Shown piece by piece: positions 1-6,724 of a stretch of 12,528 nt of DNA. Location of the stretch: assembly GCA_900549445.1 (NCBI GenBank), contig UROS01000061.1, forward strand, positions 1-12,528, in the 5' to 3' direction. A program made the position numbers and the translations under genes. Below the pieces are notes generated by a model. The model did not search any database, was not told the origin of the DNA, and saw only the letters and a list, made by a program, of their open reading frames with translations. The stretch comes from an uncultured Porphyromonadaceae bacterium (GTDB taxonomy: Bacteria; Bacteroidota; Bacteroidia; Bacteroidales; Muribaculaceae). How positions within the stretch are numbered: the first letter of the stretch is position 1; the number at the start of each line of letters is the position of its first letter.

Positions 1-1385
1 CGGAAAATGGCATAGCTGCTCGACCCGTCGAGCGAGTGCGGGTCGGAACTGATATGATTGTAGTATTTTTTACTTCCGGAACGGGTGTCGTAGGTTATCA
101 CGCCGCGGGCGTAAGTGCCGATCCAAAGGGTGCTCCCGTCTATTCCCAAGGCGGCTATATTCTGTACCGGCGAACCGTCGGGAAGCGTGATGGGAATAGT
201 TGTGAAACTATTGTCGCGGGGATTGAGGCGCGTAAGACCGCCGTCTTCGCTGGCTATGAAGATATTCCCGTCGGTGTCTTCGCACAGCCGCGAAATGAGG
301 TTGCCGCTTACGGAGTTTCTGTATTTGGAATGGCGGAATTTTTCGAAATTCTTAAGTTCGGGAGGCATATAGTTGACCCCGCCGAAGAAGGTGCCGATCC
401 AGGTGCCTCCCTCCCTGTCGCGAAAGATGGGGTATACGTAGCGGTCTGATATCGACGACGGGTCAAGTTCGTCCTGCCGGAAGGTGGTGAATCGGGCCGA
501 CGGGAGGTTAAGCACGGTCAGGCCGGCGTCGGAACCGATTAAAATGTCGGTTTCCGAATGGCGGGTCATGCTATGGATATGGTTCAGGCCGGGGGAAGAG
601 GACGCGGCGTCCACATAGCTGCCTTTGCCGCTCAGAGAGTCGAATTTTATAAGCCGGCCGTTCCATAGTCCGAGAAGCAGGTTCTGGTTGTCGGCCTGAA
701 GGAGAGTATATGAAGGGGTGCTGACCTTTTCACCGCCTACAGTTACTGCAAACGGCCGGAATTCGCCCGACGAGCGGTTGAATGAATAAAGCGTTTCGGT
801 TCCCGTGTTGCTTTGAACCCAGATGCCGTTCGAGGAATCTATGAATATGTTGCCTATGTAGTTATTGCATAGCGGGAAGTCGAAGTGAGTGACCTCGCCG
901 GTCGCTTTTTTGATTTCGAAAACGCCTTTGTCTTCCATCGAGATCCAAAGATTCCCTTCCCGGTCGGATTTTATGTTTATGACAGGTGCGTGCTGCTGGA
1001 TACCGTTTATGTCGAGACCGTTGTAGTCGAAGCGGTCGAGGCGCAGATTGTAGGTGTAAAGCCCTATGTCGGTACCGGCATACAGACCGTCGGGCGCGGT
1101 ATGGAGCGAGCGGATAAAGTTTTCTTCCACGCATCCGTCAGTCGGGCAGGATAGCGCGTAAAGTTTGTAGCTGCGGCCGTCGAAACGCACCAGTCCGCCG
1201 TCGGTGGCGAACCATATGAAGCCGCGCGCGTCCTGAACGATGTCTCTGACGCAGTTCGAGGGCATACCCGATCTTACCTGATAGTGGTGGAATTGCAGGG
1301 CTGATTCCGCTGCTTCACCTGCTGCCGGCCCCAGCAGGAGCGCCGCAATGGCGATTATGATATTTTTAAGGTTACGATACAGCAC
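1..1385 (-). CDS. Hybrid two-component sensor/regulator (HTCS-like), N-terminal beta-propeller part; runs off the left edge
   Basis: The reading frame is open from a GTG at 1385 to the window edge (461 codons plus two bases). I translated it directly. It begins with a hydrophobic signal segment (LKNIIIAIAALLLGPAAG, residues 6-23), followed by repeated 'two-component regulator propeller' (Reg_prop) blades. Clear blades are RGFIWFATDGGLVRFDG near residue 55, GLYAGTDIGLYTYN, EGNLWISMEDKGVFEI, GSDAGLTVLNLP, GGTWIGTFFGGVNYM, GNIFIASEDGGLTRLNP and STLWIGTYARGVITYD. This is the periplasmic sensor half of the family. The expected YYY domain, histidine kinase, receiver and AraC-type DNA-binding domain would lie beyond base 1 and cannot be seen. 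GTG is chosen because the frame has a TGA about 36 bases upstream, no in-frame ATG comes before residue 41, and the next ATG would remove the signal peptide. Such regulators usually bind an oligomeric breakdown product in the periplasm and activate the adjacent susC-led operon. Its position just after the operon, in the same direction, fits that role. Confidence 0.88.
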   Translation of the reverse strand, partial: MLYRNLKNIIIAIAALLLGPAAGEAAESALQFHHYQVRSGMPSNCVRDIVQDARGFIWFATDGGLVRFDGRSYKLYALSCPTDGCVEENFIRSLHTAPDGLYAGTDIGLYTYNLRLDRFDYNGLDINGIQQHAPVINIKSDREGNLWISMEDKGVFEIKKATGEVTHFDFPLCNNYIGNIFIDSSNGIWVQSNTGTETLYSFNRSSGEFRPFAVTVGGEKVSTPSYTLLQADNQNLLLGLWNGRLIKFDSLSGKGSYVDAASSSPGLNHIHSMTRHSETDILIGSDAGLTVLNLPSARFTTFRQDELDPSSISDRYVYPIFRDREGGTWIGTFFGGVNYMPPELKNFEKFRHSKYRNSVSGNLISRLCEDTDGNIFIASEDGGLTRLNPRDNSFTTIPITLPDGSPVQNIAALGIDGSTLWIGTYARGVITYDTRSGSKKYYNHISSDPHSLDGSSSYAIF

Positions 1386-1401
1386 TTGTTGTGATTTTTT
1401 A

Positions 1402-1409
1402 CAAAGATA
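1402..1409 (-). promoter_or_regulatory. Putative Bacteroidota -7 promoter element upstream of the sensor gene
   Basis: On the minus strand this reads TATCTTTG, an exact match to the Bacteroidota -7 consensus TAnnTTTG, 16 bases before the GTG of the sensor gene. I see no convincing TTG/TTTG -33 element about 19-20 bases further upstream. The implied 5' leader would be only about 10 bases. The element suggests that the regulator has its own promoter rather than depending only on read-through from the operon. An 8-base match with four fixed positions outside the TTTG could occur by chance. Confidence 0.4.
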
Positions 1410-1427
1410 AGGCTTTTTTCATAAAGA

Positions 1428-1483
1428 GTATGTATGGATTTGACATACGAAATGTTAATTTCTCAGGTCAGATCCATACATAC
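1428..1483. repeat. 17-bp inverted repeat between the operon end and the sensor gene
   Basis: The left arm 1428-1444 (gtatgtatggatttgac) and right arm 1467-1483 (gtcagatccatacatac) are reverse complements except at one position (T1440 against G1471). The outer 12 bases pair perfectly, and the 22-base spacer is AT-rich. It lies in the 152-base noncoding gap 1386-1537, 55 bases beyond the stop of the last operon gene and upstream of the sensor's putative -7 element. It could be a transcription end or mRNA-stabilising hairpin for the operon, although only a weak U-run (UCUUU) follows it on the sense RNA. It could instead be a two-fold operator site near the sensor promoter. The rest of the gap is AT-rich and shows no reading frame. 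Confidence 0.7.
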
Positions 1484-1537
1484 ATCAACGCTGAATAACA
1501 ATTTTGACGTTGAGATTTGTTGCGTTGAACATTCTTT

Positions 1538-2917
1538 TCAGATTACCTCGGTGCCGGAGAGGCGGATGCTGTAGGGCCACTGGGCGTCGCCCGGATTGTC
1601 GGGGCCGTCCACGTTGCGCCAGTGCTCCGCGGGTGCTCCCATCACCACAAGCCAGAGATGGGACAATTCTTTGCCCGGACGGAATCTGAGTTTGCCTTTG
1701 TTCGCTTTTCCTACGGGGCTGTAGATGGAATTGCCGTCCTTGTCGACCGCCACGAAGCAGTAGCGCCAGCCGGCTTTGTCGGGGTTGAGAGAACAGAACC
1801 CTTCGCGCCCTGCCTCACCGCGGAAATCTACCGAAACGGTTTTACCGGTTTCGGGCACGGCGAGTTGAAAGGCGTTGAAACCGTAATTCTCGGGGCAGTT
1901 TTCAGCAGTCGGACGCAAGCGGTTGTCGGCACCCTTTTCGAGTTCGGTGTGCCATTGGTTGGCGTATTTGCGCGAATGTTCCCTTACGCGGTCGATGTCC
2001 CAGTTTATGAAACGACGCTGGGCCTCGATCATTTCGTCGTTGAACTGCTCCTGGGTGAGTCCGTTGAGGCGCTTGTAGGTCATTACGGGGTCTTCGCCGA
2101 TTTTGCCCTGACGGAAAAGTTCGGCTATGAAGCCGGGGCCATGACGTTCGCCCCAGATTTCGAGCACGTAGGGCGAATGGTAGATGTTGTCTATATGGAG
2201 AAACGCTTTGTGGGTGAGATCCTGATAGGCTTTCAGATGATAGTTTTCGTCTGTCTGCCAGTCGGGGTTCACTTGCCAGAGCATCCACTGCGATGCCATT
2301 TCGTAGAATCCGGAGCCGCCCCATGCCACACCCTCGCCGTCGGCGGTGATCTGAAGCTGGAATGAATGGCCGAGTTCATGGGCTATGCAGTTGAGCGCCT
2401 TGTCCTGCACGCGGTTCGGGGCAATCCAGAGCGCGCCTATCTGGGAGTCATAGTCGCCGCCGTAGGCAGTGCCTTCGAGCGAGTAGTCGAGCATCACCAT
2501 CATGCGCCAGCGGTCGGCTTTGGTGCCGGGCTTTACCCATTTCAGGTCGTTGTAATAAAAATCGTAGAACTGCTCGAGTTTCGCCAGAAGGTTGGGGAGG
2601 TCGACTTTCATATTGTGGCCGTCGAGGTCGGGAGCCTCGGCGAGATTCGGGCCGAATTCCTTAGACCAGAAAAGGGCTATGTTTTCCGTAAGTGCCATCC
2701 GCTTGAAACTCCATTTGCTCTCCGGGTCGTTGAGATCCATCGAGCGGAGGTCGTTGGGGATGTAGATAGCCTTGCCTTTGTGCTCCACAACCGGATATTG
2801 AGGAACAGCGGGATACGCTTCGTCCTCGTTCAGCCGGATTTCTTGGGCGAAAGGGTCGTCAGCGAAAGCGGTGAGCGCGCTTACGAGCACAAGCGGTGTT
2901 ATGAGATATTTCAGCAT
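1538..2917 (-). CDS. Secreted DUF6055-like HExxH (gluzincin-like) putative metallopeptidase, short paralogue
   Basis: The protein has 459 residues. It opens with a type I signal peptide (hydrophobic LITPLVLVSALTAFA, likely cleaved after A19) and has no lipobox cysteine, so a periplasmic or soluble secreted location is predicted. A zinc-peptidase motif AHELGHSFQ has H180, E181 and H184. A later E206 in EMASQW is a plausible third zinc ligand, giving a gluzincin-like HExxH...E pattern. The N-terminal part before the motif and the C-terminal beta-rich part (VSVDFRGEAG, GWRYCFVAVDKDG, WPYSIRLSG) align in order with residues about 190-620 of the larger protein at 4326-6695. It lacks that protein's BACON and DUF4859-like domains. 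I assign it to DUF6055 by recognition of the overall pattern, not by a search; substrate and even peptidase activity are unproven. Its ATG lies one base after the TGA of the CotH-like gene, so the two are almost certainly co-transcribed and perhaps translationally coupled. It is the last gene of the operon. Confidence 0.82.
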   Translation of the reverse strand: MLKYLITPLVLVSALTAFADDPFAQEIRLNEDEAYPAVPQYPVVEHKGKAIYIPNDLRSMDLNDPESKWSFKRMALTENIALFWSKEFGPNLAEAPDLDGHNMKVDLPNLLAKLEQFYDFYYNDLKWVKPGTKADRWRMMVMLDYSLEGTAYGGDYDSQIGALWIAPNRVQDKALNCIAHELGHSFQLQITADGEGVAWGGSGFYEMASQWMLWQVNPDWQTDENYHLKAYQDLTHKAFLHIDNIYHSPYVLEIWGERHGPGFIAELFRQGKIGEDPVMTYKRLNGLTQEQFNDEMIEAQRRFINWDIDRVREHSRKYANQWHTELEKGADNRLRPTAENCPENYGFNAFQLAVPETGKTVSVDFRGEAGREGFCSLNPDKAGWRYCFVAVDKDGNSIYSPVGKANKGKLRFRPGKELSHLWLVVMGAPAEHWRNVDGPDNPGDAQWPYSIRLSGTEVI

Positions 2918-2918
2918 A

Positions 2919-4256
2919 TCAGTCGGGATAATTCTTTATGACAGTGTCGAGATACGTTTTGCGTGCGGTAAGCCAGCTTTCCATCCGGCGGATTTCGGTG
3001 CCGAATTTCTTGTCGATGGGCCAGCGGTCGGCGTCGCGCTGCCATGCGGCTGTGTTGGCATTGTAATATTTCAGGCTTGTAGCCCATGCCTGCTCTATAA
3101 GAGAGGATGTTTCGATCCAGCGTGCTTTGTATTCCTTTACGAATCCGGGAATTTTGAACAGGTCGGAGAAGAATCCGGGCACCCGGTATTGCGTTCCGGC
3201 GTGGGTGGCGGGCGAAGTGCCCATAACGAGTTCGCGGCTGCTGGTGAAGAATGTGTGGCCGGTATACATCTGCCCCCAGTCGAAATCGAAACCTGCGTCG
3301 AAGTCCCAGAGCGGCCCCATAGCCCATTTTCCACCAACATCCTTGTGCATGTACATGGAACGGGGAGCGTCGAGTTCAACGTTGTAGACGAACTCCTGGA
3401 TTATCAGGAAGTCGATCATTGTTTTCACGTCGAGGTTCGCTTTTATTGCGTCGTAGTCGAGCGCGCTGACGGCACGCTCAAGCACGGCGAGTTCGGCTGC
3501 GGCGGTTTCGAGACCCGCCTTACCGAGGTCTTCGGGGTTCTTGACACAAACAGGCATGCGGTAGACAGTCGACCAGAAATTGTCGGTGGCCTCGGGCGCG
3601 AGTTCCGGGCCGTCGTCGCGGTCAAGCTGTATGAGATAACCCGCTTTTTCGTCGACGGCAACGCGGTTTTCGTTCTGCTGCACCTGTTCGGTGAGGTGAT
3701 ACAGACCCACGGGGTCACCGTTGAGCGTCAGTTCGACGTAGCGGTTGTGGTTTGTGTACGGCATGCCGCAAAGCTGTGCCCATTCGAACACGAAAGCGTT
3801 CATCAGGTCTGTGGGATCGCGGTACTCCGCGAGGAGCACCCAGCTCTTCGCTTTTGCAAGTCCCATAAAGGTCTGCTTCTTGTCGAATTTGATCCGGTAC
3901 GGTTTCTTGTCGTACCAGAGCCAGGAAGAATTACCGCGGCCGCGGACACCTGCAGTGGCGTCGGTGAAGTTCCACTCTTCGTTGGAGTGGGTGAGTGAAA
4001 TCTTACAGCCGACGTAATCTTCCTTCGACGTGATGGCAGCGCCGCCATCCGTGACGATGGAAAGCTGACCGGCTATGAACTCGGGAGTGAATGTCGGCTC
4101 TGGCTCGGGTTCAGGTTCGGGTTCGGGGTCGACAGGATTTTCCGGCTCAACGGGCTTCGGCGGGTCAACAGGCTGCGGGTCGTCGGAACCGCACGAAAAT
4201 GCAAGCAGGGCGCAGGCAGCTATGAGTGAGCAGATATGAAATCGTGAGAATGACAT
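2919..4256 (-). CDS. CotH-kinase-family lipoprotein
   Basis: The protein has 445 residues. A lipoprotein signal peptide ends at AFSC (C22), followed by GSDD, the acidic context that favours export to the cell surface in Bacteroidota. A Pro-Glu linker at about residues 26-55, with five or more PE pairs, comes next. The rest matches the CotH kinase family: RGRGNSSW (105-112), KKPYRIKF (117-124), a hydrophobic NRYVELTLNGDPVGLYHL block (171-188), a DAPRSMYMHKD segment (296-306), and GPLWDFDAGFDFDWG (314-328), which resembles the family's conserved PWDxD acidic motif. CotH proteins are atypical protein kinases, known from Bacillus spore-coat phosphorylation; bacterial outer-membrane lipoprotein members are common but poorly characterised. 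The full kinase length and acidic motifs appear intact. The gene starts 69 bases after the HExxH/DUF4859 gene, with a terminator-like hairpin in that gap, and ends one base before the last gene. Its role here is unknown. Phosphorylating a partner protein or remodelling a ligand are both only inference. Confidence 0.88.
   Translation of the reverse strand: MSFSRFHICSLIAACALLAFSCGSDDPQPVDPPKPVEPENPVDPEPEPEPEPEPTFTPEFIAGQLSIVTDGGAAITSKEDYVGCKISLTHSNEEWNFTDATAGVRGRGNSSWLWYDKKPYRIKFDKKQTFMGLAKAKSWVLLAEYRDPTDLMNAFVFEWAQLCGMPYTNHNRYVELTLNGDPVGLYHLTEQVQQNENRVAVDEKAGYLIQLDRDDGPELAPEATDNFWSTVYRMPVCVKNPEDLGKAGLETAAAELAVLERAVSALDYDAIKANLDVKTMIDFLIIQEFVYNVELDAPRSMYMHKDVGGKWAMGPLWDFDAGFDFDWGQMYTGHTFFTSSRELVMGTSPATHAGTQYRVPGFFSDLFKIPGFVKEYKARWIETSSLIEQAWATSLKYYNANTAAWQRDADRWPIDKKFGTEIRRMESWLTARKTYLDTVIKNYPD
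4096..4131 (-). repeat. Six near-identical hexamers encoding the Pro-Glu linker
   Basis: Six consecutive units on the plus strand read ggctct, ggctcg, ggttca, ggttcg, ggttcg and gggtcg. On the coding strand they encode alternating Pro and acidic residues in the linker between the lipid anchor and kinase domain of the CotH-like protein. Because the unit is two codons, gain or loss of copies would change linker length without breaking the frame. Confidence 0.85.
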
Positions 4257-4269
4257 TTCGTTCTGATGT

Positions 4270-4310
4270 AAAAAGGAGAGACACTCCCGAGAGTGCGGGA
4301 ATGTCTCTCC
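4270..4310 (-). terminator. Intrinsic-terminator-like hairpin inside the operon
   Basis: Arms 4275-4283 (ggagagaca) and 4302-4310 (tgtctctcc) pair over 9 bases. After one mismatch (C4284/A4301), an inner stem tcccg/cggga (4285-4289 with 4296-4300) continues, leaving a 6-base loop. On the sense (minus) strand the hairpin is followed directly by five T residues (4274-4270). It starts 15 bases past the stop of the 789-residue gene and ends 13 bases before the CotH-like ATG. GC-rich stem plus U-tract is the standard Rho-independent form, so it should reduce or end transcription before the last two genes. I see no TAnnTTTG element between it and the CotH-like start that would restart transcription. 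Confidence 0.78.
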
Positions 4311-4325
4311 AGATAAGAGTGGGAA

Positions 4326-6695
4326 TTACTTAAAGTGGTAAGTAATCGTGAATTTCAGAGTTTTGGTGACATTGCCGTTGGTGTAGACGAATACGGGACG
4401 CATAACTCTCGTTTCGCCGGGCTGACCGGCGGCGTCGCCGAGTTTGCCGAGGTCTACAATCGCACCGTTGATTTCGTAGTAGACAACCTGTCCGCCGCCC
4501 CAGTTGACGGCATCGCCGTCGGCGTTGAGCCAGTAACCTACATTGGCGGTAGGAATGTCGTAGAGAGTGCCGTCTGACTGCTCGTTGAACACCACAATCT
4601 TGCCGTCGATGGCGGAGACTTTGGTACCGTTGATCGGTTGTTCGATATTCTCGGCGAGTTCGTCGGCGGTCATTCCGAAGAATTCGAGAATGGCGTCCTC
4701 ACGGAGGTCGAGGTTTGCTGCTATCCAATCACCGTTATCAGCTTTGACGGTGAGGTCGAAGGTTCCGAGGAGGGTATTGTCGTCAACTTTGGAGAATTCA
4801 GGTTCGATGGGATCCTCATAGAGCGAGAGGTCGGTGCCGTTGAGTTTGATCATATAGGGGAACTGCGGGTCGTTTGACTCAACTTCGTCCCATCCGTGCG
4901 ACATATAGACTTCGGGAGAACCCTGGACAACGAGGTAGAGGAGTTCGGTGCCTGCGGGAACGTTGAAAGAGAGGTTGCCCTTTGATGCCTTACCCACGGA
5001 GCTGTAGGTGCGGGTGTTGCCCTTCAGGGCTACGAAGCCGTAGCGCCATCCCATGTTCTCGGCACCGCCTACGGTATTGTAAGTGGTGGTCTGACCTTTC
5101 ACAACACCGTCGCCGTCGACCATGTTGCCTTTGTCTTTCTTGGCGAGGGGAGCGCCGTAAGCGAGACCGGTGAAGTCAACCGAAACCGTGCCGCCGTTCT
5201 GGGGGACATCGAGCTGGATTACGTTGAAGCCGGTAGCTCCGGGGCAGTTGCCGTAGCTGATCTGATAGTTTTCGCCGTTGCGGTAGAAGGTGGCGTTGTA
5301 GCGGCCCTGATATCCGTCGGCATATTCGCGGACACCTGCGATGTCGTAGGTTGCCATGCGCACTGCATAATCGAAGAGTTCTTCGCGGGTTGTTGCATAG
5401 TTGCCGCCGTTGTAGAGGCGGGTATAGGCGCTGATGGCGTCCTCGGGCGCAACAGATTCTGTCCAGATTCTGCCGTATGCATCCACGCCGTGCTTCTCAA
5501 CCCAGTAAGACTGGAGCCAGTAGCTTGCGTAGCGCTGCCATTCGTGGTGGAAGTGACGGTGGCAGTTGTTGAGCCATACCTGATAGTTGTAGCTTTCGAA
5601 CTGCTCGCGGGGATAATCGCGCTGAGCCTGCCACTGCGCGCACTGTTCCCAGTATGCGCAGCCGCCGTTTCCGCCGCCGTCGGGTCCTACGAAACCATAG
5701 CGGAAGCCGCTCTGCTTGTCGTCGGTGGCACCCTGGCACTGCACGCGGTCAGCATAGGTCTGATACTGGAAAGAGTGGCCGATTTCGTGAGCGATGGTGG
5801 AGCCGACCGGCTGACAGGTCGAGGGATTCACCCAGAGGGCGCCGATCTTGTCGTCGTAGCCGGAACCGGTTGCGAGCCATTCGTCCTGATAGATCAGGTA
5901 AATCTGCATCTTGTAGTTATCGAGCATCGACTTGCCCTGTCCGAGGGTAGCCATTTTCAGTTTGTTGACGTTGGTGTCGAAGAACTGCTCAGCCTTTGCG
6001 AGGAGATCGTCGATGTCGACACGCATTGCTGCGGGAACGCTCTCGGCATTGGGGTCTGCGCCGAATTCAGGCGACCAGAACACGAAGAAGTGTTCCGACT
6101 GCTTCATGCGGTGCCAGCTGTAGTAGCTGTCCTGACGGAGCATGAATTCCGCGCCTTTCTCAAAGTGTTCGTTCCAGGTAGAGGGACAGGTGTACTTGTC
6201 GTAGTTGGCGATGTCAGCGGGGTTGAGCATCACCACCTTGTATTCCTGAGCGATGGTGATGGTTGTGGTTCCGCCCTTGTCGGTTGAGATTACGAGCTTG
6301 CAGATACGGGTATTCTCCATATCTTCGTTGGCGCTGAGGTTCACTGTTACGGTGAAATCCTCTGCAACCTTGTCCTTAGTTCCGGGATAGCCGGGGGTGG
6401 TACAGATGCCCTTGTCGGGGGTGACGGTAGCCCAGGTGCAGGTTTCGCCGTCCTCGTTGAGTACGACGGCTGTCCAGTCCATATCGCACTTGAAGGTGAC
6501 GCTGAGAGCCGTGGGGTCGGCGCTGACGGTGTAGTCGGCCGCGTCGGCGCCCACCTCGCCCTCGTAGCGGGGATTGTAATCGGGACGTGTAGCCGACATA
6601 TCATCGTCGCTGCAGGCGGTGAAGCCGAACATCAGTCCTCCGACAACTGCCATGGAAGCAATCCCGCGGAGAGAAGATTTGATATAATGTTTCAT
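4326..6695 (-). CDS. Surface lipoprotein: BACON domain, DUF6055-like HExxH domain and C-terminal DUF4859-like domain
   Basis: The protein has 789 residues. The lipoprotein signal ends at FTAC (C28), followed by SDDD, the acidic pattern linked to surface display. Residues about 52-151 look like a BACON domain (FKCDMDWTAVV, VTPDKG, then TTTITIAQE), usually a glycan- or surface-binding or spacer module. Residues about 160-622 form the DUF6055-like region, colinear with the shorter protein at 1538-2917. Its zinc motif is AHEIGHSFQ (H303, E304, H307), and E350 in EQCAQW is the candidate third ligand. A 21-residue Gly-rich insertion separates motif and glutamate compared with the paralogue. Residues about 640-789 resemble both halves of the neighbouring DUF4859 protein (FFGMTADELA, GYWLNADGD, WGGG, DAAGQPGE). 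I infer a surface-attached hydrolase, probably a peptidase, with two binding modules. Catalysis and substrate are unproven. The gene starts 29 bases after the DUF4859 lipoprotein's stop and is followed by a terminator-like hairpin. Confidence 0.85.
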   Translation of the reverse strand: MKHYIKSSLRGIASMAVVGGLMFGFTACSDDDMSATRPDYNPRYEGEVGADAADYTVSADPTALSVTFKCDMDWTAVVLNEDGETCTWATVTPDKGICTTPGYPGTKDKVAEDFTVTVNLSANEDMENTRICKLVISTDKGGTTTITIAQEYKVVMLNPADIANYDKYTCPSTWNEHFEKGAEFMLRQDSYYSWHRMKQSEHFFVFWSPEFGADPNAESVPAAMRVDIDDLLAKAEQFFDTNVNKLKMATLGQGKSMLDNYKMQIYLIYQDEWLATGSGYDDKIGALWVNPSTCQPVGSTIAHEIGHSFQYQTYADRVQCQGATDDKQSGFRYGFVGPDGGGNGGCAYWEQCAQWQAQRDYPREQFESYNYQVWLNNCHRHFHHEWQRYASYWLQSYWVEKHGVDAYGRIWTESVAPEDAISAYTRLYNGGNYATTREELFDYAVRMATYDIAGVREYADGYQGRYNATFYRNGENYQISYGNCPGATGFNVIQLDVPQNGGTVSVDFTGLAYGAPLAKKDKGNMVDGDGVVKGQTTTYNTVGGAENMGWRYGFVALKGNTRTYSSVGKASKGNLSFNVPAGTELLYLVVQGSPEVYMSHGWDEVESNDPQFPYMIKLNGTDLSLYEDPIEPEFSKVDDNTLLGTFDLTVKADNGDWIAANLDLREDAILEFFGMTADELAENIEQPINGTKVSAIDGKIVVFNEQSDGTLYDIPTANVGYWLNADGDAVNWGGGQVVYYEINGAIVDLGKLGDAAGQPGETRVMRPVFVYTNGNVTKTLKFTITYHFK

Positions 6696-6724
6696 TGTCT
6701 TCGTTGGTTAAAATGATGGATGTT

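Noticed and set aside
36..1154. Short plus-strand frames of 85-137 residues and a minus-strand 90-residue frame at the left end
   Set aside because: The minus-strand frame from 1385 to base 1 gives continuous propeller repeats; these shorter frames are its shadows.
2871..3998. A 375-residue open frame on the plus strand opposite the CotH-like gene
   Set aside because: The minus-strand gene carries clear signal peptide and kinase motifs. The plus-strand translation is Val/Gly/His-rich with no domain pattern and spans the junction of two genes, as an antisense shadow would.
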